Under the pieces are notes generated by a model, which worked only from the letters and a program-made list of their open reading frames with translations, did no database searches and was not told where the DNA came from. This document shows positions 34,138-42,749 of a stretch of DNA of 55,342 nucleotides, piece by piece; position 1 is the stretch's first letter; the number at the start of each line of letters is the position of its first letter. Source of the stretch: Candidatus Poribacteria bacterium (GTDB lineage: Bacteria; Poribacteria; WGA-4E; WGA-3G); contig JAGFCB010000161.1 in assembly GCA_022394775.1 (NCBI GenBank), forward strand, positions 1 through 55,342, given 5' to 3'. Both the position numbers and the translations under genes were made by a program.

Positions 34138-34307
34138 TAGTTGTCAGTTATCAGTTATCAGTCGTCAGTTAACCACTTGTGGCGGCTGCTTTTGTTGTAC
34201 TTGCCACAACATCTCTCTTTAACTGAAAACTGGTAGCGAAGCGGTCTGAAAACTGAAAACTATTCCTCTGATAACTGAAAGCGGAGCGAACTGATAACTG
34301 ACAACTA
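34138..34307. mobile_element. 170-bp repeat element with 19-bp inverted ends between murF and ddl
   Basis: TAGTTGTCAGTTATCAGTT at 34138-34156 is exactly matched by its reverse complement at 34289-34307. The interior holds further copies of short CAGTTATCAG or AACTGAAAACT units on both strands, and two GCGAAGCGGTCTG/GCGGAGCGAACTG-like blocks. The right end covers the murF stop codon, whose TAG (34305-34307) is the first three bases of the element. It looks like a small non-autonomous repeat inserted inside the division cluster. Confidence 0.6.
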
Positions 34308-35957
34308 TTCCTTATAGTTATCAGGAAGATCGTTCTCAAAAAGAACAACATCACCAGCTTTCACTTGTGTTGCTAAATGTTGTTTGACTTCTTCCAAGTT
34401 GAGTGCAACGATGATCTGCTGGCTTGGATATTCAGCAGCCTTCAAACCATCCAAAATCGGCGTGGTTCGCGTAGGACCGACCAAAATAACCAAATCACAG
34501 ACATTCGCAGCTTGTTCGCCGAACCGTTTATTTTCTTCGTATTCTCTTTCACCGAGTTCTACCATACCGGGTGTCACCAACACTTTTTTCCCATCTCCAA
34601 TTTCGGTGAGCACCTCAAGTGCCGCTTTCGCGCCGACAGGATTCGCGTTGAAACTGTCATCAATGATAGTTACGTCGCCTACACCAGTTGTCAATTGTAA
34701 CCGATGCGGGACAGGTTCAACATTGACAATCGCTTCCCGAATTTCTTCAACCGTCATCCCACATTCTATGGCAACCATCATAGCCGCCAAGATATTGGAC
34801 ACATTGTGCTGACCCAAAAGTTGCGTCTGAATCTCTACATCAGCAATATCCGTTGTGCCTACACCTACATGTGCCGTAAAAGCCAGCCCTTTGATGGTGT
34901 GCCGAATATTTGTGGCAGTTAAGTTGGCTTTATCAGAAACCGAAGTTACAGGAAACGGTTCTGTAGCATAGCGGCGTACTGAACTACCCCCCTGCTCCCG
35001 TTTATCAGCAAGTTCGGCGCAAATTTCGTTGTCACAATTGAAGACAGCAAGACCATCCGATGGTAACGACTCAATCAGTTCATATTTCGCTTTCGCGATA
35101 TTCTCTATGCTTTTAAATCGTTCTAAGTGCTGCGGTCCGACAGCCGTGAGAATGCCGATTTCAGGTGATGCTAAATTACACAATTCTCGGATGTCGCCTC
35201 GCTTGTAGGCACCCATCTCAACGATAAATATCTCATGTTCCGGAGCAAGATCACCACGGATTACCTTGCAAATACCCATAGGTGTATTATAACTATCCGG
35301 TGTCATCAAGGTATTAAATTTCTGAGATAAAATTTGATGTAAAATATACTTCGTGCTCGTTTTCCCATAGCTTCCGGTAATACCGACGACTCTGGGTTGA
35401 AGTGCTTTGATTCGTTTTCGTGCTGAAAGCAGATATGCCCCATTTATCGTCCGCTCCAAAGGATAAATAAGAAGGTTAGCAATCGTTAAATTAATAACCG
35501 CCACTTCACTAAAAAGAAAAATGGCAATTCCCCATGGACTGCCTTCGGCTATTCGCACAAGTATTGCCGCAAGACCGACAAGCAAACAAACTGAAAGTCC
35601 GAACACCCGTTTTGCGCGTGCTGTATAGACAAGCGGTTTTTTCGCTTTAATCTTTTTCCGCTGGGTACTCACATAGACTTGAAATCCGCCCCAAGCCAAA
35701 CAGAGCACAGGGAAAAACCATGTGCTATAATACTGTGGATAGAACGCTGCGAGGACAAGAAAACCGCCAACGATCAAGATCTCTTTAACTTCAAAGCAGT
35801 TCTTCAGGTGCTGACGCATCCACTTCAAATATCTGCCTGTTTTGTAGCCGTCAAGCTGAAGTATATGCAACCCACCTGTTGTTCTGACGACAGCCCTGAC
35901 TAAACAAGCTAACGTTGCGCAGTAGAAAAGTACAGCACCTATCCTTTCCAAAATCAT
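34305..35957 (-). CDS. murF: MurF-type Mur ligase with an N-terminal membrane domain
   Basis: 550 residues, about 100 longer than ordinary MurF. Residues 1-180 are a membrane domain with about four to five hydrophobic segments (near 5-24, 59-75, 80-96, 118-135, 142-165), with a motif LHILQLDGYKTGRYLKWM between the first two. The Mur ligase core follows: VVGITGSYGKTSTK (191-203, P-loop), VEMGAYKRGDI, VGPQHLERF, NCDNE, HNVSNILAAM and DDSFNANP. The usual MurF N-terminal uridine-binding domain is not seen. Place in the cluster between murE and ddl supports MurF function (adding D-Ala-D-Ala). GGAAGGAAAAAGAG precedes the ATG. A related but distinct Mur ligase role is possible. Confidence 0.8.
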   Translation of the reverse strand: MILERIGAVLFYCATLACLVRAVVRTTGGLHILQLDGYKTGRYLKWMRQHLKNCFEVKEILIVGGFLVLAAFYPQYYSTWFFPVLCLAWGGFQVYVSTQRKKIKAKKPLVYTARAKRVFGLSVCLLVGLAAILVRIAEGSPWGIAIFLFSEVAVINLTIANLLIYPLERTINGAYLLSARKRIKALQPRVVGITGSYGKTSTKYILHQILSQKFNTLMTPDSYNTPMGICKVIRGDLAPEHEIFIVEMGAYKRGDIRELCNLASPEIGILTAVGPQHLERFKSIENIAKAKYELIESLPSDGLAVFNCDNEICAELADKREQGGSSVRRYATEPFPVTSVSDKANLTATNIRHTIKGLAFTAHVGVGTTDIADVEIQTQLLGQHNVSNILAAMMVAIECGMTVEEIREAIVNVEPVPHRLQLTTGVGDVTIIDDSFNANPVGAKAALEVLTEIGDGKKVLVTPGMVELGEREYEENKRFGEQAANVCDLVILVGPTRTTPILDGLKAAEYPSQQIIVALNLEEVKQHLATQVKAGDVVLFENDLPDNYKE

Positions 35958-35984
35958 CTCTTTTTCCTTCCATTGACACTACAT

Positions 35985-36746
35985 CTACGCGTTCGCGATC
36001 TTTAAGAAACTTGCGACAATTCGACAAAACTGTGGAAACTTATCGAGATAGGAAAAATGTCCTGCTTCCTTGAGGACCACCAACCCTGCGTCAGGTATCT
36101 CTTTCTCCATGATTTGTCCGAATGATACAGGCGTATCCTTATCGTTTTCACCCCAGATCAACAGTGTTGATGCGGATATCCGCGGTAATAGAGAACGCAA
36201 GTCCTGATTGACGACCTTAACAAGTGTGGCTCGCATTTCTCCGGCATCCTGATAGTCTTTAGAACCGAGGCGTACAGACATCGCGTTTGCGAGACGAACA
36301 CCAAGTTTACCGCACCGACGGAGCAACTTACCGATTTTTGCGATACCTACGCGGAAATAGTATTTCGCGGTTCGTCGAGGTCTAATTCCGGCACTATCAA
36401 CTAAAATAAGTTTATCAACTTTTTCAGGATGTTCGGCTGAAAGAATGATCGAAATCCTACCGCCAAATGAGTGACCAATAAGGTGGGCTTTTGGAATGCA
36501 AAATTTTTCCAGAAATGCTGTGACAAATTGCGCGTAATCAGATGAATCCCAAGCCGTAGGTGGCACTTGACTTTTACCGAATCCGGGCAAATCAAGGGCG
36601 TAAACTTTATGAGATTCGGCAAGCCATTCAAAAACGGGTTGGAAACTTGCAGCTTCACCACCCCAGCCGTGCAGCAGGAGTACCACGTCGCCTTCCCCTG
36701 CCATCTGATATGAGACGTTGAGATTGTTAATTTCTGTATTTGGCAT
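35985..36746 (-). CDS. Alpha/beta hydrolase inside the dcw cluster
   Basis: From ATG 36746 the protein has 253 residues; a longer frame to 36869 would overlap murE by 98 bases and is unlikely. Motifs are VVLLLHGWGG (oxyanion loop), the nucleophile elbow LIGHSFGGR, a DSAGIRPRR loop, LLIWGENDKDTP (acid) and EAGHFSYLDKF (catalytic His). These define an active-looking esterase or lipase-like hydrolase without a signal peptide. It lies between murE and murF on the same strand. It is not a standard dcw gene; a role in envelope lipid or peptide processing is only an inference from position. Confidence 0.85.
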   Translation of the reverse strand: MPNTEINNLNVSYQMAGEGDVVLLLHGWGGEAASFQPVFEWLAESHKVYALDLPGFGKSQVPPTAWDSSDYAQFVTAFLEKFCIPKAHLIGHSFGGRISIILSAEHPEKVDKLILVDSAGIRPRRTAKYYFRVGIAKIGKLLRRCGKLGVRLANAMSVRLGSKDYQDAGEMRATLVKVVNQDLRSLLPRISASTLLIWGENDKDTPVSFGQIMEKEIPDAGLVVLKEAGHFSYLDKFPQFCRIVASFLKIANA

Positions 36747-36771
36747 CTGTGAACATTTCGCGTAAAAAACC

Positions 36772-38250
36772 CTACAAGGATTCCAAAACATCCGAAGCGA
36801 CAACTCTGTCATCAAAAGGAAATCTTTCTCCGTGGATTTCTTGATAATCCTCATGCCCTTTACCTGCAATTACAACCACATCTCCAGGTTTTGCTGTGGT
36901 AATTGCGTGCTGGATCGCCTCTCGCCTGTCTGAAATACACACATATTTCGCATCATGTGGCAAATTTGACACAGTCTGTACAATAATTGCATCAGGGTCT
37001 TCAGTCCGTGGATTATCGGACGTAATTACGCTGTAATCCGAGATTCGGGCAGAAATATTTCCCATTTTCGGACGTTTCCCGTTATCGCGGTCGCCACCAC
37101 ATCCGAAAACGCAAATCAGTTCCCGTTCAGTGATATGTTTCGCGGCAGTTAGGACATTCTCTAAACCGTCAGGCGTATGTGCATAATCAACAATAACAGC
37201 AAAGTCTTGCCCACGATCAATAAGCTCAAATCGTCCGGGGACTACAGTGTGCGCAAGTCCCGTCTGGATCGCTGAGACGGGACAACGATAACACGTCCCA
37301 ACAGCAATCGCAGCGAGTGCATTATAAAGATTATATTCTCCGAGCAATCGCAATTTAATCTGGAACCGCTCTGCCACTGTAACCGCTGTAAATGCTAATT
37401 GGTTAAGAGAAGAGACTATATCTTCGGCATATAGGTCAGTTTTGTTGCTAAGTCCATACCTTAAAACTCGTGCGTCTGGACAAACTTGGGCAATGCGTTC
37501 CGCGACAGGCGAATCGCTATTTAGAACTGCGAAGCCATCCTCGCTGAGCTGCTCAAATAGCATGAGTTTCGCCTTCAAGTATTCCTCCATTGTCTGGTGG
37601 TAATCAAGATGGTCTTGGGTGAGATTGGTAAAGACAGCGGTATCAAAGACAAGCCCTGCCAACCGTTGTAATGCTAATCCCTGGGAGGAGGTCTCCATGG
37701 TAACGTATTCTACTCCGTCCTCGGTGAATTGTTTGAAAAGTGCATGGAGAGCGAAAGCGTCAGGGGTTGTAAGGGAAGCGGGCAGTGCCTTCTCTTCACC
37801 TTGAGCGTTTGTATACTGGTGCCCAACTGTCCCAATGAGTGCGGTCTTCCGTCCACTCGATTTGAGTATTGTATGTATGAGATGCGCAGTTGATGTTTTA
37901 CCGTTGGTACCGGTAATGCCGATGAGTTTAAGGTGTTTCGCAGGATTTCCGTGCCAATTAGCGGCGAGCAGAGATATAGCGTGCCGTCCGTTAGGAACCT
38001 GTACATAGGGCACAGACACTGTTGGAATTCCTACTGTCGCCACTGACTGTTCGCCAATGATAGCTGCTGCGCCTTTCTGAAGTGCGTCAGCAATGAAAAG
38101 ATGACTGTCTACACTAATCCCTTGGTAGCAGACAAAAACGTTCCCTTGCTTGACTTGCCGATTGTCGGTGGCAATACCGGTAATATCAATATCACATGAC
38201 CCGGTAGTCGCAAGAAGGTTCAGCCCATGGAGCAGTTCACGAAACCTCAC
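36772..38250 (-). CDS. murE: UDP-MurNAc-tripeptide synthetase MurE (meso-DAP type)
   Basis: 492 residues from GTG 38250, overlapping the ftsI stop by GTGA. GTNGKTS (114-120) is the P-loop, ETSSQGL and TNLTQDHLDYH are family motifs, and DNPR at 412-415 is the motif that selects meso-diaminopimelate, so the peptidoglycan is of the DAP type. It adds the third stem residue. GGAGAGGGG precedes the start. Confidence 0.96.
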   Translation of the reverse strand: MRFRELLHGLNLLATTGSCDIDITGIATDNRQVKQGNVFVCYQGISVDSHLFIADALQKGAAAIIGEQSVATVGIPTVSVPYVQVPNGRHAISLLAANWHGNPAKHLKLIGITGTNGKTSTAHLIHTILKSSGRKTALIGTVGHQYTNAQGEEKALPASLTTPDAFALHALFKQFTEDGVEYVTMETSSQGLALQRLAGLVFDTAVFTNLTQDHLDYHQTMEEYLKAKLMLFEQLSEDGFAVLNSDSPVAERIAQVCPDARVLRYGLSNKTDLYAEDIVSSLNQLAFTAVTVAERFQIKLRLLGEYNLYNALAAIAVGTCYRCPVSAIQTGLAHTVVPGRFELIDRGQDFAVIVDYAHTPDGLENVLTAAKHITERELICVFGCGGDRDNGKRPKMGNISARISDYSVITSDNPRTEDPDAIIVQTVSNLPHDAKYVCISDRREAIQHAITTAKPGDVVVIAGKGHEDYQEIHGERFPFDDRVVASDVLESL

Positions 38251-40046
38251 AACCCCTCTCCTTTCACAGTAAGCCGTTGTGTCGGCGTTTGCTCTGTTGC
38301 GACAGGGGCAAATTCATCGGGAATTTTTTGGGGTTGAGGTGCGAAAAATTCGGTCTGCTTTAAGTATTGCATCGTTTGGGTAGCCACTTTTTGAAAAACC
38401 GGTCCAGCGATTTGTCCGCTGAAACGTGCCCCTGTTGGTTCATCAAGCATAACGATTATTGACACCATGGGGTTCTCCGCGGGCAAGAATCCCATAAAAG
38501 ACATGATCTCTTTTCCAGCGTACCCTTTACCGTTGGGTTCAGCTTTTTGGGCTGTCCCTGTCTTCCCAGCCACACGATACCCTTCAACACGCGCCCGTCG
38601 TCCGCTACCGCCTTCAACAACGCCAACAAGTATATCTGTCATCTGCTTCGCTACTTGCGGTTGCAGAACTTGTTCAACTGTGATGGGATATATTTTTTTT
38701 ATGACTTTCCCGCTATTGTCTCGAATTTCTCGCGTAATATGTGGCAGAAGGAGTTTTCCATCATTCGCAATAACATTTAACGCGTTTACCATCTGAAGCG
38801 GTGTTACCATAATCCCTTGTCCAAAAGGCACAGAACCCAGAGAGTGTGTATCCCACCGCTTGACTGCATAAAGACTGCCACTGTGCTCATAGGGCAAATC
38901 CACCCCCGTCGGTTTCCCAAAACCGTATTTCTCAATATAAGCACCAAAATTCTCGTGTCCCAACTGCTTTACAATTTTAATCATGCCAATATTGCTGGAT
39001 TTTTGAATCACTTGCTCCAGTGTCAGCCATCCCTTTGCCGAAACGTCTCGGATAACTCTGCCATTCGAGAGCCGATATCGACCGTTCTCGCAAAAAACCG
39101 TTGACTCAGGTGTCATGATCCTTTCGTTGAGAACAGCAGAAGATGCAATAATTTTAAAAATTGAACCCGGCTCATACGCGAACCAAACACCAAAATTTCT
39201 TTTTGCTTCCTCATTTTCAAGGGCATAGGCGTTCAAATCGTACGTAGGGTAACTGGCAAGTGCCAATATTTCTGCTGTCTGTGATGCCATGACAATCACC
39301 GTACCCCGTGGCGCGTTCCACTGTTTACAAGCCTCTGCTAATTCCTTTTCAGCAATATACTGGATGTACTCATCAAGCGTCAAGACAACGCTGTATCCGT
39401 AATCGTCAGTGGAGTTTCCATGCGTTAGTAGTTTCATCGGTGCGCCTTGAGCAGCATTTGCGCGCTGTGCAGCCTGGCGCTCCTTCGCGCTCAAAAGGTA
39501 ATTGTTGTACTGATACTCAATCCCTTCACCCATATTCTGATCGTTTATATGCCCAATGACCTGGGACGCGAGGGCCCCCCTTGGATATGTCCGTTTTTGT
39601 TCAACCTCGTGCTTTAGACCACGAACCTCTCTCTCAACAGAACGAATTTCATCAAGAAGGTCATAATTCAAGTCCTTCTTAAGCCATACAAACTGTTTGT
39701 CCTTACGGCGTAGCTGCGTAATTAACTCAGACTCCGCAATATTTAAAACCGGTGCTAATCTTTGAGCAACTTTTATCGGGTCAGTCTTCATATATTTCGG
39801 ATCGGCATAGACAGAAAGACTATGACGGCTCAAGGCTAAAATATTGCCATGCCTATCCAAAATTTTACCGCGCTTTATCGTGGCTGTGCGCGGAGAACGC
39901 CAAGTGGGTTCACTTGCTTTTTGATGCCCAGCATCATTAGAAACCTGCACTTTGAACAACTTACCAACCAGTAATAGAAATCCTGCCTGGAGTATAATTA
40001 GCACAAAAACGAGACGACGAATGGATAAATGCGAATTGTTTTTCAT
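38247..40046 (-). CDS. ftsI: Septal class B penicillin-binding protein FtsI
   Basis: 599 residues. One N-terminal membrane helix (about 12-30) is followed by the dimerisation domain with RGKILDRHGNILA, then the transpeptidase: SIFK (Ser295 nucleophile, Lys298), SSN (350-352) and KTGT (495-498). No PASTA domains. It crosslinks septal peptidoglycan together with FtsW. AGGGAAAAC precedes the ATG, and the stop overlaps the murE start by four bases, so translation is coupled. The C-terminal tail (residues about 560-599) is Pro/Gln-rich. Confidence 0.95.
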   Translation of the reverse strand: MKNNSHLSIRRLVFVLIILQAGFLLLVGKLFKVQVSNDAGHQKASEPTWRSPRTATIKRGKILDRHGNILALSRHSLSVYADPKYMKTDPIKVAQRLAPVLNIAESELITQLRRKDKQFVWLKKDLNYDLLDEIRSVEREVRGLKHEVEQKRTYPRGALASQVIGHINDQNMGEGIEYQYNNYLLSAKERQAAQRANAAQGAPMKLLTHGNSTDDYGYSVVLTLDEYIQYIAEKELAEACKQWNAPRGTVIVMASQTAEILALASYPTYDLNAYALENEEAKRNFGVWFAYEPGSIFKIIASSAVLNERIMTPESTVFCENGRYRLSNGRVIRDVSAKGWLTLEQVIQKSSNIGMIKIVKQLGHENFGAYIEKYGFGKPTGVDLPYEHSGSLYAVKRWDTHSLGSVPFGQGIMVTPLQMVNALNVIANDGKLLLPHITREIRDNSGKVIKKIYPITVEQVLQPQVAKQMTDILVGVVEGGSGRRARVEGYRVAGKTGTAQKAEPNGKGYAGKEIMSFMGFLPAENPMVSIIVMLDEPTGARFSGQIAGPVFQKVATQTMQYLKQTEFFAPQPQKIPDEFAPVATEQTPTQRLTVKGEGL

Positions 40047-40117
40047 GTTTTCCCTATAAAATTAAGATAAATCCGAATGCCTTGCGAAAAGGCGAAAAGG
40101 TAACCCTGAAAACGCAA

Positions 40118-40441
40118 CTATTTGTCCCAGATGATTTGCGAGGTTTGGGTCGGTTCAACCATTTCAAGTTCAACTGCAATTTGCCGAACCCTTTGAACGT
40201 TGGTTAAAGTTGACTCATCCAATTCGAGTTGATGAATTTCGTCCTGAACAGAGTGTTTTTGTCTTTCGTAGATAGGCTGCCGTTGTAAAGCAACCTTTTT
40301 AGCGTAAGATGAGAACCAGATACTTCCAGCAAAGGTACAAAATGATAATCCTAAAACCACATAAGCCAAGGGGAACCTCTGCTTTGGCTGAGGTTCCTCT
40401 ACTTTCGTGACCCGTGCTGAATAAATGTCTGATGCCTGCAT
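40118..40441 (-). CDS. ftsL: FtsL-like division protein
   Basis: 107 residues. A Pro/Lys/Arg-rich N-terminus of 22 residues precedes one transmembrane helix (about 24-46: FPLAYVVLGLSFCTFAGSIWFSS) and then a predicted coiled coil (about 50-90, QRQPIYERQKHSVQDEIHQLELDEST). This layout, with the position between rsmH and ftsI, fits FtsL, which forms the FtsQLB complex. Sequence similarity within FtsL is always weak, so the name rests on layout and context. AGAAGG lies upstream of the ATG. Confidence 0.75.
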   Translation of the reverse strand: MQASDIYSARVTKVEEPQPKQRFPLAYVVLGLSFCTFAGSIWFSSYAKKVALQRQPIYERQKHSVQDEIHQLELDESTLTNVQRVRQIAVELEMVEPTQTSQIIWDK

Positions 40442-40606
40442 TTTGTTGAACCTTCTAACCGATTTTAGGAACGAAGCTTCCCGACTTCGGTTTTCTGATG
40501 CCGCTTTACAACTTGTTTTCCGAGTATCTTATTCGTCATAAAATCCCGTTACTTTCTAAACGTTTAAGACCTTATTTAAGATACAATTTTTCGTAGCACC
40601 TTGAGA

Positions 40607-41560
40607 CTACAATTTGCGAGCAGCCCGTAGTTTAGCACTCCTCGCTCGCGGGTTTTGTTGAGTCTCAGTCACACTCGGTAGTACCGGACGCTTTGTGAGA
40701 ATCTCTACCGATGGGCTGTGTTCACAAATACAGACAGGCGTTTTGGGTGGACAGATGCACGTCCGCGCCCATGTTTGAAAACGATGCTTGACGATCCTAT
40801 CCTCAAGCGAATGAAACGCGATAACACACAAACAACCACCCGGTTTCAAGAGTGATCTTGCGACATCTAAACCTGTCGCAAGGTTTTCCAACTCAGTGTT
40901 GACCCGAATCCGCAACGCCTGAAATACACGCGTGGCTGGATGAACTTTAGATGCCTTTTGTGGGACAGTCCGCTTGACGATTTCTGCAAGCTGCGTTGTT
41001 GTTTTTATCGGTCCTTGTTGTCTCGCTTGAACAATCCTGCCAGCGATTTTTTTGGCGAATCGTTCCTCACCATATCGCCTAAAAATATCTGTAAGGACAT
41101 CTATGGTGCTATTGTTGACCACTTTCATAGCCGTAAGCGTAGTCTCTACATCACCATCCAATCCGTGCCCTCCATTCATGCGCATATCCAAAGGACCGGT
41201 GTGGTTAAAACTAAACCCGCGATGCGGTGTATCCAGTTGTAGAGATGACACCCCCAAGTCAAACAGGATACCGTCTACAGCGTGAACCGCCTGGCTTTCG
41301 AGTAAAACATCTATCTCAGCAAAATTGCCGTTTATAAGGGCGTACCGTCCCGCAAAGCCATGTAACCTATCTTTCGCAATCGCGAGCGCCTCAACATCTA
41401 AATCAATTCCAATCACACGTCCGTCCGGTACAGAATTTTCTAAAATAGCGGTACTATGTCCGCCTAATCCGACAGTTCCATCTATATAAATACCATCCGG
41501 CTTCGGTTTGAGAAAGTCAATCACTTCGTGACATAAAACTGGTATATGGCGCGTATCCAT
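40607..41560 (-). CDS. rsmH: 16S rRNA (cytosine1402-N4)-methyltransferase RsmH
   Basis: 317 residues from ATG 41560, with GAGGA five bases upstream; the frame runs four codons further to a TTG. HIPVLCHEVIDFL, DGTVGLGGHSTAIL (SAM-binding), GILFDLGVSSLQLD, RGFSFNHTGPLDMRM, HPATRVFQALRIRVN and VIAFHSLEDRIVK are all family hallmarks. It modifies C1402 of 16S rRNA. It is the first gene of the dcw run, where mraZ would normally come first; a tandem repeat lies there instead. The stretch 40442-40606 to ftsL holds no gene. Confidence 0.95.
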   Translation of the reverse strand: MDTRHIPVLCHEVIDFLKPKPDGIYIDGTVGLGGHSTAILENSVPDGRVIGIDLDVEALAIAKDRLHGFAGRYALINGNFAEIDVLLESQAVHAVDGILFDLGVSSLQLDTPHRGFSFNHTGPLDMRMNGGHGLDGDVETTLTAMKVVNNSTIDVLTDIFRRYGEERFAKKIAGRIVQARQQGPIKTTTQLAEIVKRTVPQKASKVHPATRVFQALRIRVNTELENLATGLDVARSLLKPGGCLCVIAFHSLEDRIVKHRFQTWARTCICPPKTPVCICEHSPSVEILTKRPVLPSVTETQQNPRARSAKLRAARKL

Positions 41561-41569
41561 AGGAATCCT

Positions 41570-41617
41570 CAATATGACTTTCTTTTATGTATTCAATATG
41601 ACTTTCTCTTATGTATT
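41570..41617. repeat. Two tandem 24-bp AT-rich repeats upstream of rsmH
   Basis: Units 41570-41593 and 41594-41617 differ at one base. Each contains AATATGACTTTCT followed by TTATGTATT. They directly precede the first gene of the dcw cluster, on the side where a promoter would lie, and so may be operator-type sites. Confidence 0.6.
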
Positions 41618-41670
41618 GAAAGTAACCTTAGCAAGAAACATGCCAATTATTCCTGAGTTCGTTATCAACT

Positions 41671-42636
41671 TTAAAGATCTATCCGATTTTGATAGATAGC
41701 TGTCACAAGTTCCATCGTCTTGACTGCATCTGAGAAACAGGTTAAGGGCTGTTCGTTCTGCTGAATACAATCGACAAAGTGTCGGCTTTCTCCATAAAAT
41801 CCGTAAGTTTTGTGCTGTTTATCAGAATCTGCTGCTTCCTCAGGTGTGATTTCGGTTGTACCTTCGGGTGTGTGAATCACAGCGCGTCCACCCGCATCCG
41901 GGTTAATATAAGCGGAAATCTCCCGGGCATGCATTTCAAACGTATGGATGCGTCCGCCAACCGCCCAATTCGTACAGAGATACCCAGAAGCACCACTCGT
42001 AAATTTGACGAGTGCGTTGAAACTGTTCTCACGCTCAGCATAGAAACTATTGATGTCGCTGGCAACGGCTTTCACGTCGCCACCGGCAAGCCATCGGAGC
42101 GCATCTACGGCATGAATTGCATCGCAGGTCAAAACGTCTATTACACCATCGTAGTAGAGGGCATTCGGCGTGTTCTTATGGAAGGTTGACATACATTGAA
42201 TAATCGGACCGCGTGCCTCAACCATGGTCTTAACTTTTTGCATAAGTGGAATAAAACGGCGATTGAAACCGGTCATCGTTTTACAACCGTTCTTTTCCGC
42301 TGCCAATGCCATCTCTTTTGTTTGGTGGAGCGTAACACCCGGTGGTTTCTCAATAAAAACGTGAAATTGCTGCGAAAGACAGTGGATAGCAATCGGGAAT
42401 AGGTGTTGCGGTGGCATCAAAACATACACAGCATCTGGGGACGTTTTTTCAAGCATCTGCCGATAATCTGTGAACGTCTGATCAATCTCAAATCTTTCTG
42501 CTGTTGTCTGAAGTTTCGACGGGACGAGATCACACAGTCCAACAAGGTTAACATCTTCACACTCTCTAAGCGATGGGTAATGAACACCGTTTGCCATACC
42601 ACCCGCTCCGATTAGAGCGATATTAATTTTTTTCAT
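41671..42636 (-). CDS. Gfo/Idh/MocA family oxidoreductase
   Basis: 321 residues. The N-terminal Rossmann motif is IALIGAGGMANG (G-x-G-x-x-A) and the catalytic motif is IEKPPGV near residues 94-100; later residues form the usual alpha/beta domain with the conserved H at HAVDALRWLAGG. AAGGAGGATCC is at ideal distance from the ATG. Substrate unknown, probably a sugar or sugar acid. It is divergent from the hydantoinase gene at 42750, so the 113-base gap may hold two promoters. It is a distant relative of the 6257 gene, not a recent duplicate. Confidence 0.85.
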   Translation of the reverse strand: MKKINIALIGAGGMANGVHYPSLRECEDVNLVGLCDLVPSKLQTTAERFEIDQTFTDYRQMLEKTSPDAVYVLMPPQHLFPIAIHCLSQQFHVFIEKPPGVTLHQTKEMALAAEKNGCKTMTGFNRRFIPLMQKVKTMVEARGPIIQCMSTFHKNTPNALYYDGVIDVLTCDAIHAVDALRWLAGGDVKAVASDINSFYAERENSFNALVKFTSGASGYLCTNWAVGGRIHTFEMHAREISAYINPDAGGRAVIHTPEGTTEITPEEAADSDKQHKTYGFYGESRHFVDCIQQNEQPLTCFSDAVKTMELVTAIYQNRIDL

Positions 42637-42749
42637 TTCGGATCCTCCTTACAAATCTTTTCTTGCATGTTATAGGAGAAGGTGTTAAAATTGCAACTAA
42701 CTTCTGATCATCAACGCTACTTATCAACTAACACAACATCAACAATACA

